DNA of 64,000 nt from Symbiodinium natans (taxonomy: Eukaryota; Sar; Dinophyceae; Suessiales; Symbiodiniaceae), in assembly GCA_905221605.1 (NCBI GenBank), contig CAJNDS010000635.1:743528-807527 (forward strand), given 5' to 3'. How positions within the stretch are numbered: position 1 is the stretch's first letter; every line of letters starts with the position of its first letter. Made by a program: the position numbers and the translations under genes. Positions 31,201 to 39,900 of this stretch are shown one piece after another. The notes beneath the pieces were generated by a model. It saw only the letters and a list, made by a program, of their open reading frames with translations, had not been told where the DNA came from and did no database searches.

Positions 31201-34200
31201 TGGTGAATGGCAAGGAAGCTGTGAGAGCTCGGTGTGTGGTGCAAGACATCGCAAAGGGGAGCACAGCATCATCTTTAGGACTGAGTGCTACGACTCCTTC
31301 TTTAGAAGCGTTACGGACGCTTTTGGCCATTGCTTCGGTAGATGCTATGGATGTCGCAACTTTGGATGTTAGCACTGCATTCTTGCATTCCCCCCTTCCG
31401 AAAGGATCGAAGGCGATTATCCAATTGCCCAAGGATGTTTCCGCCTGCAAGGACTATTATGTCCCGGTGTTTATGATTCTGGATCAAGCCATGAATGGTT
31501 TGAGAGTTGCCGCCAAAGCTTGGAACTTGAAGCTGGCGACAGTTGTGAAGAAAGTTGGGTTGAAGCAATGCCCAACGGAACCTTCCGTCTTCGAGGGCAC
31601 TGTGAGAGGGAAAAGATTCCTCATGTTGTGCTATGTGGACGATTTGATTCTGTGTGGCACTAGAGATGCCATTCGGTTGGTGACCGACACCCTGAACGGA
31701 GAGTTGAAGATCAAGGAAACGGGTCGAATCACTTCCACTGGTGGAAAGATCACCTTTTTGGGGCGAGAGATTGAGAGACAAGGGAGTCATCTCAGGATGC
31801 GAGTGCCCCCGGCATACTTAGATGCCCTGTTCGAGACAGAGTTCTGTAAGGACCTGAAGGTGGTTACTGCTCCTCCGGACATCGTGAAAACGGTCGAGAA
31901 GGGCAGAGCAAGTGGTTCGGATCCTGAGTTGAGTGACACTGCAGCTGCGAGGTACAGAGCAGTACTTGGCCGGATTGCATGGTGGGGTCAGTCGAGACCT
32001 GACCTGAGTAGGTGGATGTCCATTCTTTCGCAAGGACAGTCCAAGCCAACAGCATGCTTTGAGCAAGCATTGCGACAAGTGATTAGGTTCCTAAAGGGAC
32101 AATACCATGCATGGCAGTACTTTGGCCCTGATGGGAATGTACCAGACAGTGGGCCGGCGCAGCTGGAAGTGTATGCGGATGCCAGTTGGGCACCCCAAGC
32201 GTCGTTAGGACGAAGATCTGTGTCGGGCATAGCCATCTTTTATAGAGGATGCCTGATCAAGGGAATCTCTCGAGTTCAAGGGTGTGTATCGCTGAGTTCT
32301 TGTGAAGCCGAGTTGAGAGCCATCTTGACTGCGGTACAGGAGAGTGAGGGACTTGCGACTTTGATCGGTCAGTTGGCCGAGTCAGATGTCACGATCCGAT
32401 TGCACACTGACAGTTCCTCAGCGAGAGCGGTTTTGCTAAACCGTGGGTTGAGTAGGCGAGTTCGCCACTTAGACATCGCTGTCTGCTATCTTCAGGAGCG
32501 GATACAGGAAGCTCAGACCTTGAAGGTCATTTGGTGCCCGACAGCGGGAATGATCGCTGACGTTCTTACAAAGTGCTTGAGTCAAGTGACATTCTGTCAG
32601 CACCAGCAAGCTATGGGTATATACCCTGGTGAAGATGTGCAGCAGGTGTGGAGGATCTGTGGAATCCGACCAAGGGTTGGAGTTCAGGCATACCAGTGTG
32701 CCGAGGCAACTGGATGCAGTGTGGAGCAAGTTGGATCGTTGAAAAGTGTGAAAAAGTGTGGTGAAGTTTTTGAAAATTTCCACCTTAGAAGTCCCGAAAC
32801 CCTTCGTGAAGACTCTTCCCCTGAGGTTCAAGAAATGGATTTATGGTCCACCCGCAAAAGCTTTGGTTCAAGCACCACGGAAGCTAGCCCTAGCCTGGAG
32901 CCTGTACCTTTGGTGAAGGACAGGAAAATGGCAGCTGAAGACAGCAGGAAGGGTGAGCAGGGTGCTGAGATGAAAAGCCCCTTTTGGTGTAAGGTTTGCA
33001 AATGGTTGTTCAGATCCGAGCATGCTGCCGGGTTGAGCTGGGATGAAAGTGGCAAGCCCAAGTGCGAAAAGTGCAAACAGACTGTGACAGTCTCTGGCAC
33101 GGATGCAAGCCATGCATTCCATCTCCGAGAGGCAGAGAAGGAGCGCCGAGCTGCTGGAAAAAGGGGTGATAAAGGTGAAAGCCGAGGCTCAGGCCAAGCT
33201 GCACCGAAACCCAAGGCCATGCCGAAGGTGATTGAACGGATGGTCGACGTGTTTCCGGAGCTGGCGGATCCAGAGCCGCCGAAGTGGTTCGGTGATGTGT
33301 CATGGAGTATCTGCCGGCGCGGAACTCCAGTGGATGAGCTAGAGCTCAAGGACGTGGTAGGCACGCTATCCGACAAGGATATGTTGCGCTATCAAAGCTC
33401 ATACGAGAAGCTGGTGAAGCCCATCCAGGAGGTGTGTGAGCTACAGGAGAAACCCACGAAGATCTTCGGAATCTTGGATGTCCGTGGACAGATTGGTGGC
33501 AAGGCCATCATCTGGGAGATGGCAGTGAATGAAGGAGGACTGTACATGGAAGTGCCGCCGGGAACGTGTGGCCTGGCGATGTTGAGCTTCGTGAGGTACT
33601 TGAAGAGAAAAGGGATAATCCCTGTTTTGCTTCTGGGTGAGCACCAGGACCTCGGAGTCTTGCGGATGGTGGATCTGTTGTGCATGCTACCCATTTTGGG
33701 AGCAGAGAGGATCATGGAGGATGAAGCTGAGAGCTCGTATTATCCCCCATGGGTGTTGCGCTGGAAGAGAAGTGCAAAGGAAGGATCCTTGGTGTTTAAG
33801 GAACTGGTGGAGCGAGTGCGAGTGATTTCGATGTTGTCGTGTGATACACTTCGGATTCACGAGCCGGAGCTGAGGGAGAGACCAGTCCCCAAGTGGTCGT
33901 TTGTGGCCTACAGCCACTACAGATCCGTGATGGAGTCTGTTGCAGGATTCTTGGAGGACCTGGAGAAAAAGAAAGAGGAGATCACCGACACGCAGAGGGC
34001 GGCAAGCTGGAAGAAGGTGGTTGCGAGTGAGACTCGAAGCGGTGTTGTGTGGATCTGCAAGTGTAAGTGGCACTTGCCGACCGACTATGTGGTGAGGTTC
34101 AACTTGACGTTGCCTGCCGACATGTGGCAGCAAGCCTTTGGGATCATGGGTGAGAATGTTGGGAAACTCGAGAAGGAGGAAAAGGACCTGAAGCGGATCC

Positions 34201-34430
34201 TCAAGGCTGCAGCGGAACAGCAAGACCGAGAGTTCGAGGAAGCTGAGCGAAAGCGCAAGCGCATCGCCGACCTGTCAGCTGCCGAGGAAGAAGCTGCTAA
34301 GAGAGCAAAGCTGGAAGGCGAAGCGGTTCGCTCGCCTGTGTCAGTTGTACCATCTGAGTTGGATGCAGCAGCTATCGCGCAGATTGCTGAGCGTGTGAAG
34401 GCAAGCTTAGTGTTGCCGATTTGGAGCTGA
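28272..34430 (+). CDS. pol: copia Pol polyprotein with long C-terminal extension
   Basis: One uninterrupted frame from 28272; the first ATG is about 28452, and numbering here counts codon 1 at 28482. Protease: WWLIDSGASVTVI, catalytic Asp85. Integrase: zinc finger His257, His262, Cys269, Cys272, then catalytic Asp297, Asp368 and Glu403 (34 residues between the last two). Reverse transcriptase: ATLDVSTAFLHSPL, then YVDD at 1051-1054. RNase H: VYADASW (Asp1233), SSCEAEL, HTDSSSA, and RHLDIAVCYLQERI with the ADVLTK tail typical of copia. Copia pols normally stop near here, at about residue 1390. This one runs on for about 590 residues: a CX2C-X21-CX2C zinc-ribbon-like pair (Cys1503, 1506, 1528, 1531), a folded-looking domain (ILDVRGQIGGKAIIWEMAVNEGG..., about 1660-1870) and a charged coiled coil. 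The native start is probably gag's, since gag's tail enters this frame. Confidence 0.92.
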   Translation, partial: GGRFSKKPNSPNAKAKAKAKGDPKKKPEKGKPKGKGKGKGKTVAEVSQEGESSDYQLTGGEWNEPESEARVESVLQPLEELLDEVRKEWIPRSTDEIDWSWEVETRVRIAELEHRISTDLSQMLPSKSVRSLMKPPMNQVKSMEKDDASKWWLIDSGASVTVIAKRYLDEFQILDRKALGPNERYSAANDTPVNVFERVRIRALLPMYEGKQYLGLTSVCVTGVVADVAHNILSTEQMVNTGWEVKFTRREISLRHEKKGVMGYGVSWAGCPWIYLQGDAGKRKKVTFGRTEVRPMDVDDGQRPMEVDQMQSVQSMTKKKQEEMELHRMRGHIPFSSECPHCRMTRGTTQHRRTKDAQDRPVALQADFCFINLVTGTFAKDQPTAPNMKVLVMTEMSTRMIGCLLVGTNADNTSSWIRYWMNAFGLDIAGSAVLLRTDSETAVSALIKRANLGIRIVTQRAPPQGHEAVGGVERAVRTLKELFSTVRLDLRAQGFDLKRSPRAFEFGLIYCAAMHNHHAAAFDGKKSPQELVLQRSLHECGSSLIGATVLAELPDSMKTTALSRFVEAAYVYPEVGGLTHVVSAMVDGCPKHFRAKSIKHIVPLKIGLEHCQHLLKEHDPSDTLAPPILKEKEDGVPDRIEGEADKAFEGRVSDGPTTDMSKVGPPAAWVKEHGGTANCPACGPKRGKANHNAECRKRYDDWLKAQRQRLESKEPTEETPKMDQRSSKDAGVMESGSEPSLLKRPKITYESRPDPKLEERQSVPTPATEVVDVDMEDFEDPSLPYQGIPDEAMEPGYFEGETPAEDEAIPMEEEKPQMDVDSVPNESSRVPRRLESLTSAVNSVPDESNRVPRLINRICLDPRLDVPQGPIKMVSSDESPKLVHVTNSILLNKNSTFPESMKVCGSQVWLARPTSVLSEIDGCPLDVDKTVEGRRTELQSMTAHKAGRVVGADEAQKFARQHGIKIIPTRWVIGPKVVNGKEAVRARCVVQDIAKGSTASSLGLSATTPSLEALRTLLAIASVDAMDVATLDVSTAFLHSPLPKGSKAIIQLPKDVSACKDYYVPVFMILDQAMNGLRVAAKAWNLKLATVVKKVGLKQCPTEPSVFEGTVRGKRFLMLCYVDDLILCGTRDAIRLVTDTLNGELKIKETGRITSTGGKITFLGREIERQGSHLRMRVPPAYLDALFETEFCKDLKVVTAPPDIVKTVEKGRASGSDPELSDTAAARYRAVLGRIAWWGQSRPDLSRWMSILSQGQSKPTACFEQALRQVIRFLKGQYHAWQYFGPDGNVPDSGPAQLEVYADASWAPQASLGRRSVSGIAIFYRGCLIKGISRVQGCVSLSSCEAELRAILTAVQESEGLATLIGQLAESDVTIRLHTDSSSARAVLLNRGLSRRVRHLDIAVCYLQERIQEAQTLKVIWCPTAGMIADVLTKCLSQVTFCQHQQAMGIYPGEDVQQVWRICGIRPRVGVQAYQCAEATGCSVEQVGSLKSVKKCGEVFENFHLRSPETLREDSSPEVQEMDLWSTRKSFGSSTTEASPSLEPVPLVKDRKMAAEDSRKGEQGAEMKSPFWCKVCKWLFRSEHAAGLSWDESGKPKCEKCKQTVTVSGTDASHAFHLREAEKERRAAGKRGDKGESRGSGQAAPKPKAMPKVIERMVDVFPELADPEPPKWFGDVSWSICRRGTPVDELELKDVVGTLSDKDMLRYQSSYEKLVKPIQEVCELQEKPTKIFGILDVRGQIGGKAIIWEMAVNEGGLYMEVPPGTCGLAMLSFVRYLKRKGIIPVLLLGEHQDLGVLRMVDLLCMLPILGAERIMEDEAESSYYPPWVLRWKRSAKEGSLVFKELVERVRVISMLSCDTLRIHEPELRERPVPKWSFVAYSHYRSVMESVAGFLEDLEKKKEEITDTQRAASWKKVVASETRSGVVWICKCKWHLPTDYVVRFNLTLPADMWQQAFGIMGENVGKLEKEEKDLKRILKAAAEQQDREFEEAERKRKRIADLSAAEEEAAKRAKLEGEAVRSPVSVVPSELDAAAIAQIAERVKASLVLPIWS

Positions 34431-34642
34431 TGTTGGAAGAGAAGAAGAGAAAGGTTGGAGACCAGCCAACTGAGAGGCCTGCGGAGACGCCAGCTGAGCC
34501 TAGCCGATCTTCGCAGGATGTGGTGATGGAAACGAGGACGGCTGAGTTGGCGGAGATGAAGGAAGCCGCCAAGGAGCGCCGCGCCAAGTTGATGGAGTCA
34601 ACTGGAGCTGGCGAGAAGAAGGGCGAAGAGGATGAAGAATGA
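34403..34642 (+). pseudogene. Coiled-coil tail of the polyprotein in the next frame
   Basis: After the pol stop at 34430 the neighbouring frame continues SVADLELMLEEKKRKVGDQ, then a Pro/Glu/Ala/Lys-rich stretch to a stop at 34642. Its composition matches the coiled coil just before the pol stop, so one indel near 34405 has probably cut off about 75 residues of the original polyprotein. It could also be a short separate ORF. Confidence 0.5.
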
Positions 34643-35370
34643 ACTGAGATGCTAAGTGATCTCAGTGGTTGGGTGGGTGAGTGAAACCCGCAGCCATTTT
34701 TTGGAAGCCATGGCCGCGTTGCCGCCATGGAGCGCCCGCGATTTTTCTGGTTAGTGTGAGCCCTTGTTTCAGTGCATGAGAAGTTTGCAAAGAGGAGGCA
34801 AAATGATGATGAAACTCAACGAGGGACTCTATAGCCCCTTCTGCAAGGCGTCTGATTGCCACCTCTGAAGACGTTTTTGGCTGATGGTACGCTGGAAGAA
34901 GCGAAACTATGAAGCCAATCTTTTCCTGAAGGATCAGCTAGCCGATGCTAGTTGGTGAGTTTGGTGACCTGGAAGATGCGAGACTGAGGAGGAGTACCAC
35001 GACAAGGTCGAGTGCTGAGTGGGAAACATCTGAAGCTTGCATTAATTCGTTTTCACGTGTTTGTCACCACGAACTCTTGGATTCGTTCCAAGACAACCCT
35101 GCCCCAGTGCAGGTGGATGCAAGTTTAATTCGTTTTTCACGTGTTTGGACAACGAACTCTTGGGTTACCAGTGATGTGGACCCAGGACAACCTGCCTGAT
35201 GGTGGGATCTTGCATGAGTTTTAAGTTTGATGTCAGAGATCGACTGGTGTGTTGTTTGTTTCGTTTGGTGGCGAGTACGCACCAAGGGAATGTGGCCAGG
35301 GCATCCCCTTAGTGTTGAAGTGCCGAGCTGGGCTTGGACTTCAGATCTTTGACATGAACCCTCAGCAAAA
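34643..35370 (+). other. Retrotransposon 3' untranslated region with internal duplication
   Basis: No gene. Two related blocks lie in tandem at about 35045-35105 and 35127-35200, sharing AATTCGTTTTTCACGTGTTTG, ACGAACTCTTGG and GGACAACC. Confidence 0.7.
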
Positions 35371-35379
35371 TGCGGGGGG
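35371..35379 (+). other. Polypurine tract
   Basis: TGCGGGGGG lies directly before the TGG start of the 3' LTR, the expected place for the plus-strand primer. Confidence 0.75.
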
Positions 35380-35751
35380 TGGAAGATTGTGGCTGATCAT
35401 TGATGTTTTTGTCATGTTTTGGATCAGCTTGTATAGGTTTGTTTTGCTTCGGAGTGATTGGGAATCCGTGTGATCCCATCCTCGATGGTTTATGCCTCGT
35501 TGATTTCCAAGGAAATCATACGAGTGTGTTTTTGCCCAATACGCTATTTAAAGTGAGTGTGCAGTGTGTAGGAACTTCGTTCTGAAGCTGAGTTTAAGCT
35601 CACAAGAGAGAATTCGTTTAGTTTGTGCACTTCGTGACTTTTGGCTCAAGTGGCTCTGACTGTGAAAAAGAGAGAGCTGTCCGCACTTGTGTGAGAGGTC
35701 AGGGTTCGTGCTTTCAAGGGAAAAGGTACCAGAGGGACCTTCGTTTTTTCA
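35380..35751 (+). repeat. 3' LTR
   Basis: 372 bases, TG...CA, nearly identical to 25861-26232. It contains the same spliced-leader-like 12-mer at 35639-35650. It is followed directly by CGCCACTGGCTGACCACC, a phrase found inside the R1 element. Confidence 0.95.
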
Positions 35752-37368
35752 CGCCACTGGCTGACCACCATGGAGTGCTCTGGGCTGGTCCTACCCTTTG
35801 TTCTTGCCGTTAAGTCCCCACTGGCTGACCACCATGGGGCAACTTTATACTTCGGATCAAGAAGGTTGACACCTGCAACGTCCCATGCCTAGGCACGACT
35901 ATGCCCCACCTGTGATGGCGGACTTGTGAACCTTCTCGTGAACGGCCTTGGCTGGTGCTGAATGTATTCGCATCGGTGGCTGCATGATGGTGGTTTTGTG
36001 AATCTGGCAACGTCGCCTCTTGCGACGCACCTGCGCACTCGGTGCTACATGTGTGCTCCCGGCCTCTTCGACGATTTCGAGTACTGAGTGCACAGGGTGA
36101 CCTAGCAGTTCGGCGCGCTGGCTGTGGACACTTCTACGTGGAGATTTGCACCCGCTGACTTGGCAGGGAGCCATTCCCCACTTGTAGAACAACCTGGCCC
36201 TCTTGAGACTCTAGAGGGTCACCCTCGTCTGAGCTTGGCCTGCGGCAGGGCAAGTGGGCTCCCCGCCCGCATGGATGTTACCTGAAGGCTCTGATTGGAT
36301 CAAAGTAGCAATACCATGGAGATCCTTGCACTTCGGCACCAATGTGATGTGAGCCCTCCCATCTCCTTACCGACGTACCTCGCGGGTTTGGGTTTGGAGG
36401 GACCTGATGCGTGCCGATGCGCAGGCCAGCGCCAAGGTTGCGTGGCCTTGTGTGAGATGCCTGGACTGGGAGGTTCCTCGTTGTCATTATAAACCCTGTG
36501 GCGTTAAGGGTTTGGTAACTCGCTGTGGACTCTCCCCGTGGAATCGGTAGCTGCAGCTACTCTCGCCCCCCCTCTGGCCGTGAGCGGGCACCTCTCTGGG
36601 TGGGCACTTGTACGCCAGGTTGACTGGAGAACCCTGTGCTCGGAGCTACTCCACTGGCTGACCACCATGGAGTGCCCTGGGCCGGTCCTGCTTTGATTGT
36701 TCTTGCTGTTAAGTCCCCACTGGCTGACCTCCATGGGGCATATGGCATATGCCCCCTGTGCCGGGCGCGGACACCTCTCTGGGTGGGCACTTGTACGCCA
36801 AGGTGAATGGAGCACCCAGAGCTCGGAGCTACTCCACTGGCTGACCACCATGGCGTGCCCTGGGCCGGTCTTGCCTTGATTGTTCTTGCTGTTAAGTCCC
36901 CACTGGCTGACCACCATGGGGCATATGCACATCTTTCACCCCCCCTAGGGAGTCTGACTTGCAACATCCTTTCGCCATTGAGTGTCGGTTGTCTGTCCTT
37001 GACAACGAGTACGTGATCCGAACCTCTTCTGATGACCTCGGTTTGAATAACCGCTGTCGCACCAGTGGCTACATGATGGTGGTTTTGAGAATCTGGCAAT
37101 GTCGCAATTGCGATTCCCCCACAAGCTCTGTGCTTCCTTGTGAACCGGGACTTCATTGACGACTTCGAGTACTGAGTCCGTGGGGTATCTAGTAGTTCAG
37201 CGCGATTGCTCGCTTTGTTTCTTTGGTGTTTGTTTGCTTGGTGGTTGCTTGGTGTGTCTGGCGGATTGTGTGCGCTGACTTTGTTTCACCCTTTACGTCG
37301 AGCCCAACAAGACCGGCCTACTGTGCTACTGATGTAGTAAAGAGGCGTCAGTCCAAAAAAAAGCAGCA
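35752..37368 (+). mobile_element. Poly(A)-tailed retroelement R1, copy 3
   Basis: Plus-strand copy ending GATGTAGTAAAGAGGCGTCAGTCC and an A-run at about 37354-37361. From 35925 to the end it is the reverse complement of 19886-21146. The part at 35752-35925 has CCACTGGCTGACCACCATGG twice and is not shared with copy 2 at the corresponding place, so it is rearranged R1 or other sequence. The AT-rich mitochondrial-like block starts directly after the A-run. Confidence 0.85.
36583..36935 (+). repeat. About 183-bp tandem duplication within R1 copy 3
   Basis: Two blocks in tandem, at about 36583-36745 and 36766-36930, each run CACCTCTCTGGGTGGGCACT, GCTCGGAGCTACTCCACTGG, CTGGGCCGGTC and TTCTTGCTGTTAAGTCCCC. 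Copy 2 has this block once. Confidence 0.85.
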
Positions 37369-37433
37369 AAAGTGAAAATGGCGACAACAAATTTTTTCAT
37401 ATCAAAAACATTTCCGCTTCAAGCCTTCTGGGT

Positions 37434-37435
<2 letters not shown>

Positions 37436-37464
<29 letters not shown>
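37436..37464 (+). repeat. (GT)n microsatellite
   Basis: A short run of GT dinucleotides near the left border of the AT-rich block. Confidence 0.85.
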
Positions 37465-37465
<1 letters not shown>

Positions 37466-37819
37466 TTGAAAAGAGGCAGCAAAATCAAAACAAAAGTGGA
37501 GAAGCTGGTGTGACCTCCACAACAAGTCTCGGAAAGTCGAATGCGTGTGGTGTTGGTGGGGCGAAGTGTTAATTTTTTATAGCGAGAAATTCGAAGGAAG
37601 CAAGGAAGCTTCCAGCACCTTCACTGCCAATAGAGGTTTGAAACTGGTGTTTGTGAGGGCTCTTTTTTTGGAGCTCCAAAAAGTGTTTGAACTGGCGTCG
37701 CTTGAAAGGGCCTCCCCAGTAGAGTTGCTTGGAAACCGTTCACTCATATCTTTCCTACCCCATAAAATACGTCTTGGAAGATCAAGAAAGGCCCTTTGCA
37801 ATTATAGGATTTGATTACG

Positions 37820-37990
37820 CGTTCAAGTTCAAGCTTTCCAAAATACTAAGTAGTTTATTGTCAAAAGGCAAGAGGAAAATGCTGTAGGTTCAGAATGCAT
37901 GGTTTTTATAGGGTCTTTCGGATGGTAATTTGTAGCACCAAGAAAGGCCCATGAAAGACGGTATTCTGCGTCATAATTCTCATATTTTTG
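37820..37990 (-). rRNA. Possible mitochondrial LSU rRNA fragment
   Basis: On the minus strand near 37908-37925 is CCGAAAGACCCTAT, which matches the conserved GACGGAAAGACCCTAT core at the start of domain V of mitochondrial and bacterial LSU rRNA. Alveolate mitochondrial rRNAs are split into short pieces, one of which carries this segment. The flanks do not obviously align by eye, so the limits are guesses and the match could be chance. Confidence 0.28.
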
Positions 37991-37999
37991 TGTCTTTTG

Positions 38000-39015
38000 C
38001 ATGACTGGTTAAAATGAGTGATAAATGCCTTGACATTAAATGTACTGAATGAAGACGTGAGAGAATAAATGAAGATAGAAAGAAGAGAAAAATATAGGAC
38101 TTCGTGAATGGGGAAATGAGAGTACGCGTATTCACTTCATAAATTAGGAAATTGAAGCAGATTAAAAATTGGATTTATAATTTCTGGTCTTTTAATGTGT
38201 TCTCTCATAGGAATGTTGCAAGTGAGTGAGCGTGACGAATTAAATAACCTAAAAGTGAAGTCAATCAAGATATGAATGTACGGCCGAAAATATTTTATAG
38301 GGGCCTTTATTATAATATTACAAGTGAAGGTGATAAAGTAGAAAATTCCCCCCATAAAAAGCTGGGATTACAACGCGCTTTCGTTTGCTTATATGTTAAT
38401 TGAAAGAAGAGAGAACGAAAAGAACCCCAAATAAGATATCATATTGCTCTCGCTTGAAAAGAAGTCAATTTAGGAATTCATGAGCTCGCGTATTCACTTG
38501 ATATTTCCTAGAGACAAAGGAAGACATTTAATTGTAATCTCTTCACTCCCTACATTTTACTATTTTAAAAATATTGTAATTCTGTTCATGCGTGTTCTCG
38601 TTTCGTACGCCTTTATTATACTTCTATTAGCGCACTAATTACAAAAAATATTGTGGGGCTTTTAGTATTCTTGTCTTATTAGTTTTAAAATAGGGCCCAC
38701 AGCATTCCAATGATTATATTTTAACAGAAAAATTTGCAAGCCAGGCCAGGAAACGCTCATTCTAATCGTAATTCCAGGGGGTACGAAGACTCACTCCTAT
38801 ATTCAATGTCTTATTAGCATTAAGTTAAAGGACTTCTTTGTTAGGACTGAAACGCACAGCTGATGCACGAAAAACCAACCAGTGAGCGAATTACACTAAA
38901 AGGGGCATTTTACTTGCTCCAAATGTTAAGGGCTTATGGGCTAGGAAATTCACAATAAAATGCAAAGAACTTTGATTTAAGGGTTTTTCAACGGGCTTAC
39001 AATTAATATAAACAT
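38000..39015. other. AT-rich stretch, no gene recognised
   Basis: Stop codons are frequent in every frame. The longest frame (38137-38355, minus) has no recognisable similarity. Words such as ACTTCGTGAATGG and GCGTATTCACTT recur at 38100-38135 and 38470-38500. Confidence 0.5.
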
Positions 39016-39019
39016 TAGG

Positions 39020-39053
39020 TACCCCCCCCCCCAAAGATCTAGGTATTTTCATG
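39020..39053 (+). repeat. Left arm of 34-bp inverted repeat
   Basis: A C-run followed by AAAGATCTAGGTATTTTCATG. Its reverse complement lies at 41170-41205, bounding a 2.1-kb segment. Confidence 0.85.
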
Positions 39054-39185
39054 GTTTTGGGATCTGTTTTAGGGTTTAAGGGTTGGGGGTGGGGGGCTAG
39101 CTAAACATGTAAAACTCAATATGGACATGTGAATCTTGATATGTGCGAGTCTTCATATGTGCGTGGTCGTCTTTTCAAATTGTGA

Positions 39186-39395
39186 GCCCGATTGAAAACG
39201 ATTGAAAGGATTGAAATTCAATCGGAGACCGGATTGAAGATTGAAGATTGAAGATTCCTGGAAACCTTTTTTCTGGGAATCTTCAATCTTCAATCTTCAA
39301 TCCTGCCCCCGATTGAATTTCAATCGTTTCAATCGTTTTTCAATCGGGCCCCCGATTGAATTTCAATCGTTTCAATCGTTTTTCAATCGGGTTCA
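39186..39395 (+). repeat. Nested ATTGAA/TTCAAT hairpins
   Basis: CCCGATTGAAAACGATTGAAA...GATTGAAATTCAATCGG pairs with TTGAATTTCAATCG...TTTCAATCGGG, which is itself present twice in tandem (39308-39346 and 39351-39390). In the centre GATTGAAGATTGAAGATT pairs with AATCTTCAATCTTCAATC. The whole can fold into a long stem. Confidence 0.9.
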
Positions 39396-39539
39396 CGTCT
39401 TGTAAAGTGTCAGAATTAGCTTTCGTGACGTCGCTCAAGATCACATGTCTTCGCAGACATTCCACTCGAAATATACTTGACCATTTGTGTTTGTAATACT
39501 CGCAATGGCTCGCATCCCAGTGGCTGGCTCAGTCTTATG

Positions 39540-39900
39540 GTTTTTATTGGTTTTTGCGGTGTTTCGGGAGCGTGGGTCCCACGCTAAAAATCGGTTTTAC
39601 CGATGTTTTTGAAAGCCTACCTTCAAAATAACATCGGTAAAACCAATGTTTTTGAAAGCCTACCTTCAAAAAACATAGGTAAAACCAATGTTATTGAAGG
39701 CCTAACTCTAAAAAACATCAGTAAAACCGATGTTTCGTGAGCCCATGCTCCCAAAACATCGCAAAAAAAAACAATAAAAAAAAACATGTCAAAAACCATG
39801 ATTTTCGAAACTAGTGGCTGGGGTGGCCGGCCGAGTAGTTTCAGAAACCATAGTTTTTATGTTTCTTATTGTTTTTTGCGGTGTTTCGGGATCGTGGGCT
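39540..39900 (+). repeat. Hairpin-forming ACATCGGTAAAACCGATGT repeats
   Basis: Several versions of CGGTTTTACCGATGTTTTTGAAAGCCTACCTTCAAAA alternate in both senses. GCGGTGTTTCGGGAGCGTGGG at 39557 recurs near 39878, and its reverse complement begins near 39735. Confidence 0.9.

Larger units (their letters stand above)
25861..35751 (+). mobile_element. Ty1/copia LTR retrotransposon, nearly complete
   Basis: A 9.9-kb element in the order LTR, PBS, gag, protease, integrase, reverse transcriptase, RNase H, extra C-terminal region, PPT, LTR. Integrase before reverse transcriptase defines the copia type. The LTRs are both 372 bases and differ at about three positions, so the insertion is recent. No target-site duplication is visible: ATCTG precedes the left LTR, CGCCA follows the right one. 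Copia-like elements are known in dinoflagellate genomes. The intact 5.9-kb pol frame suggests recent activity; the frameshifted gag argues that this copy cannot now act alone, unless those shifts are sequence errors. Confidence 0.93.

Noticed and set aside
34688-34712. AGCCATTTTTTGGAAGCC as a second spliced-leader relict
   Set aside because: Two extra T and a changed 3' end; too poor a match.
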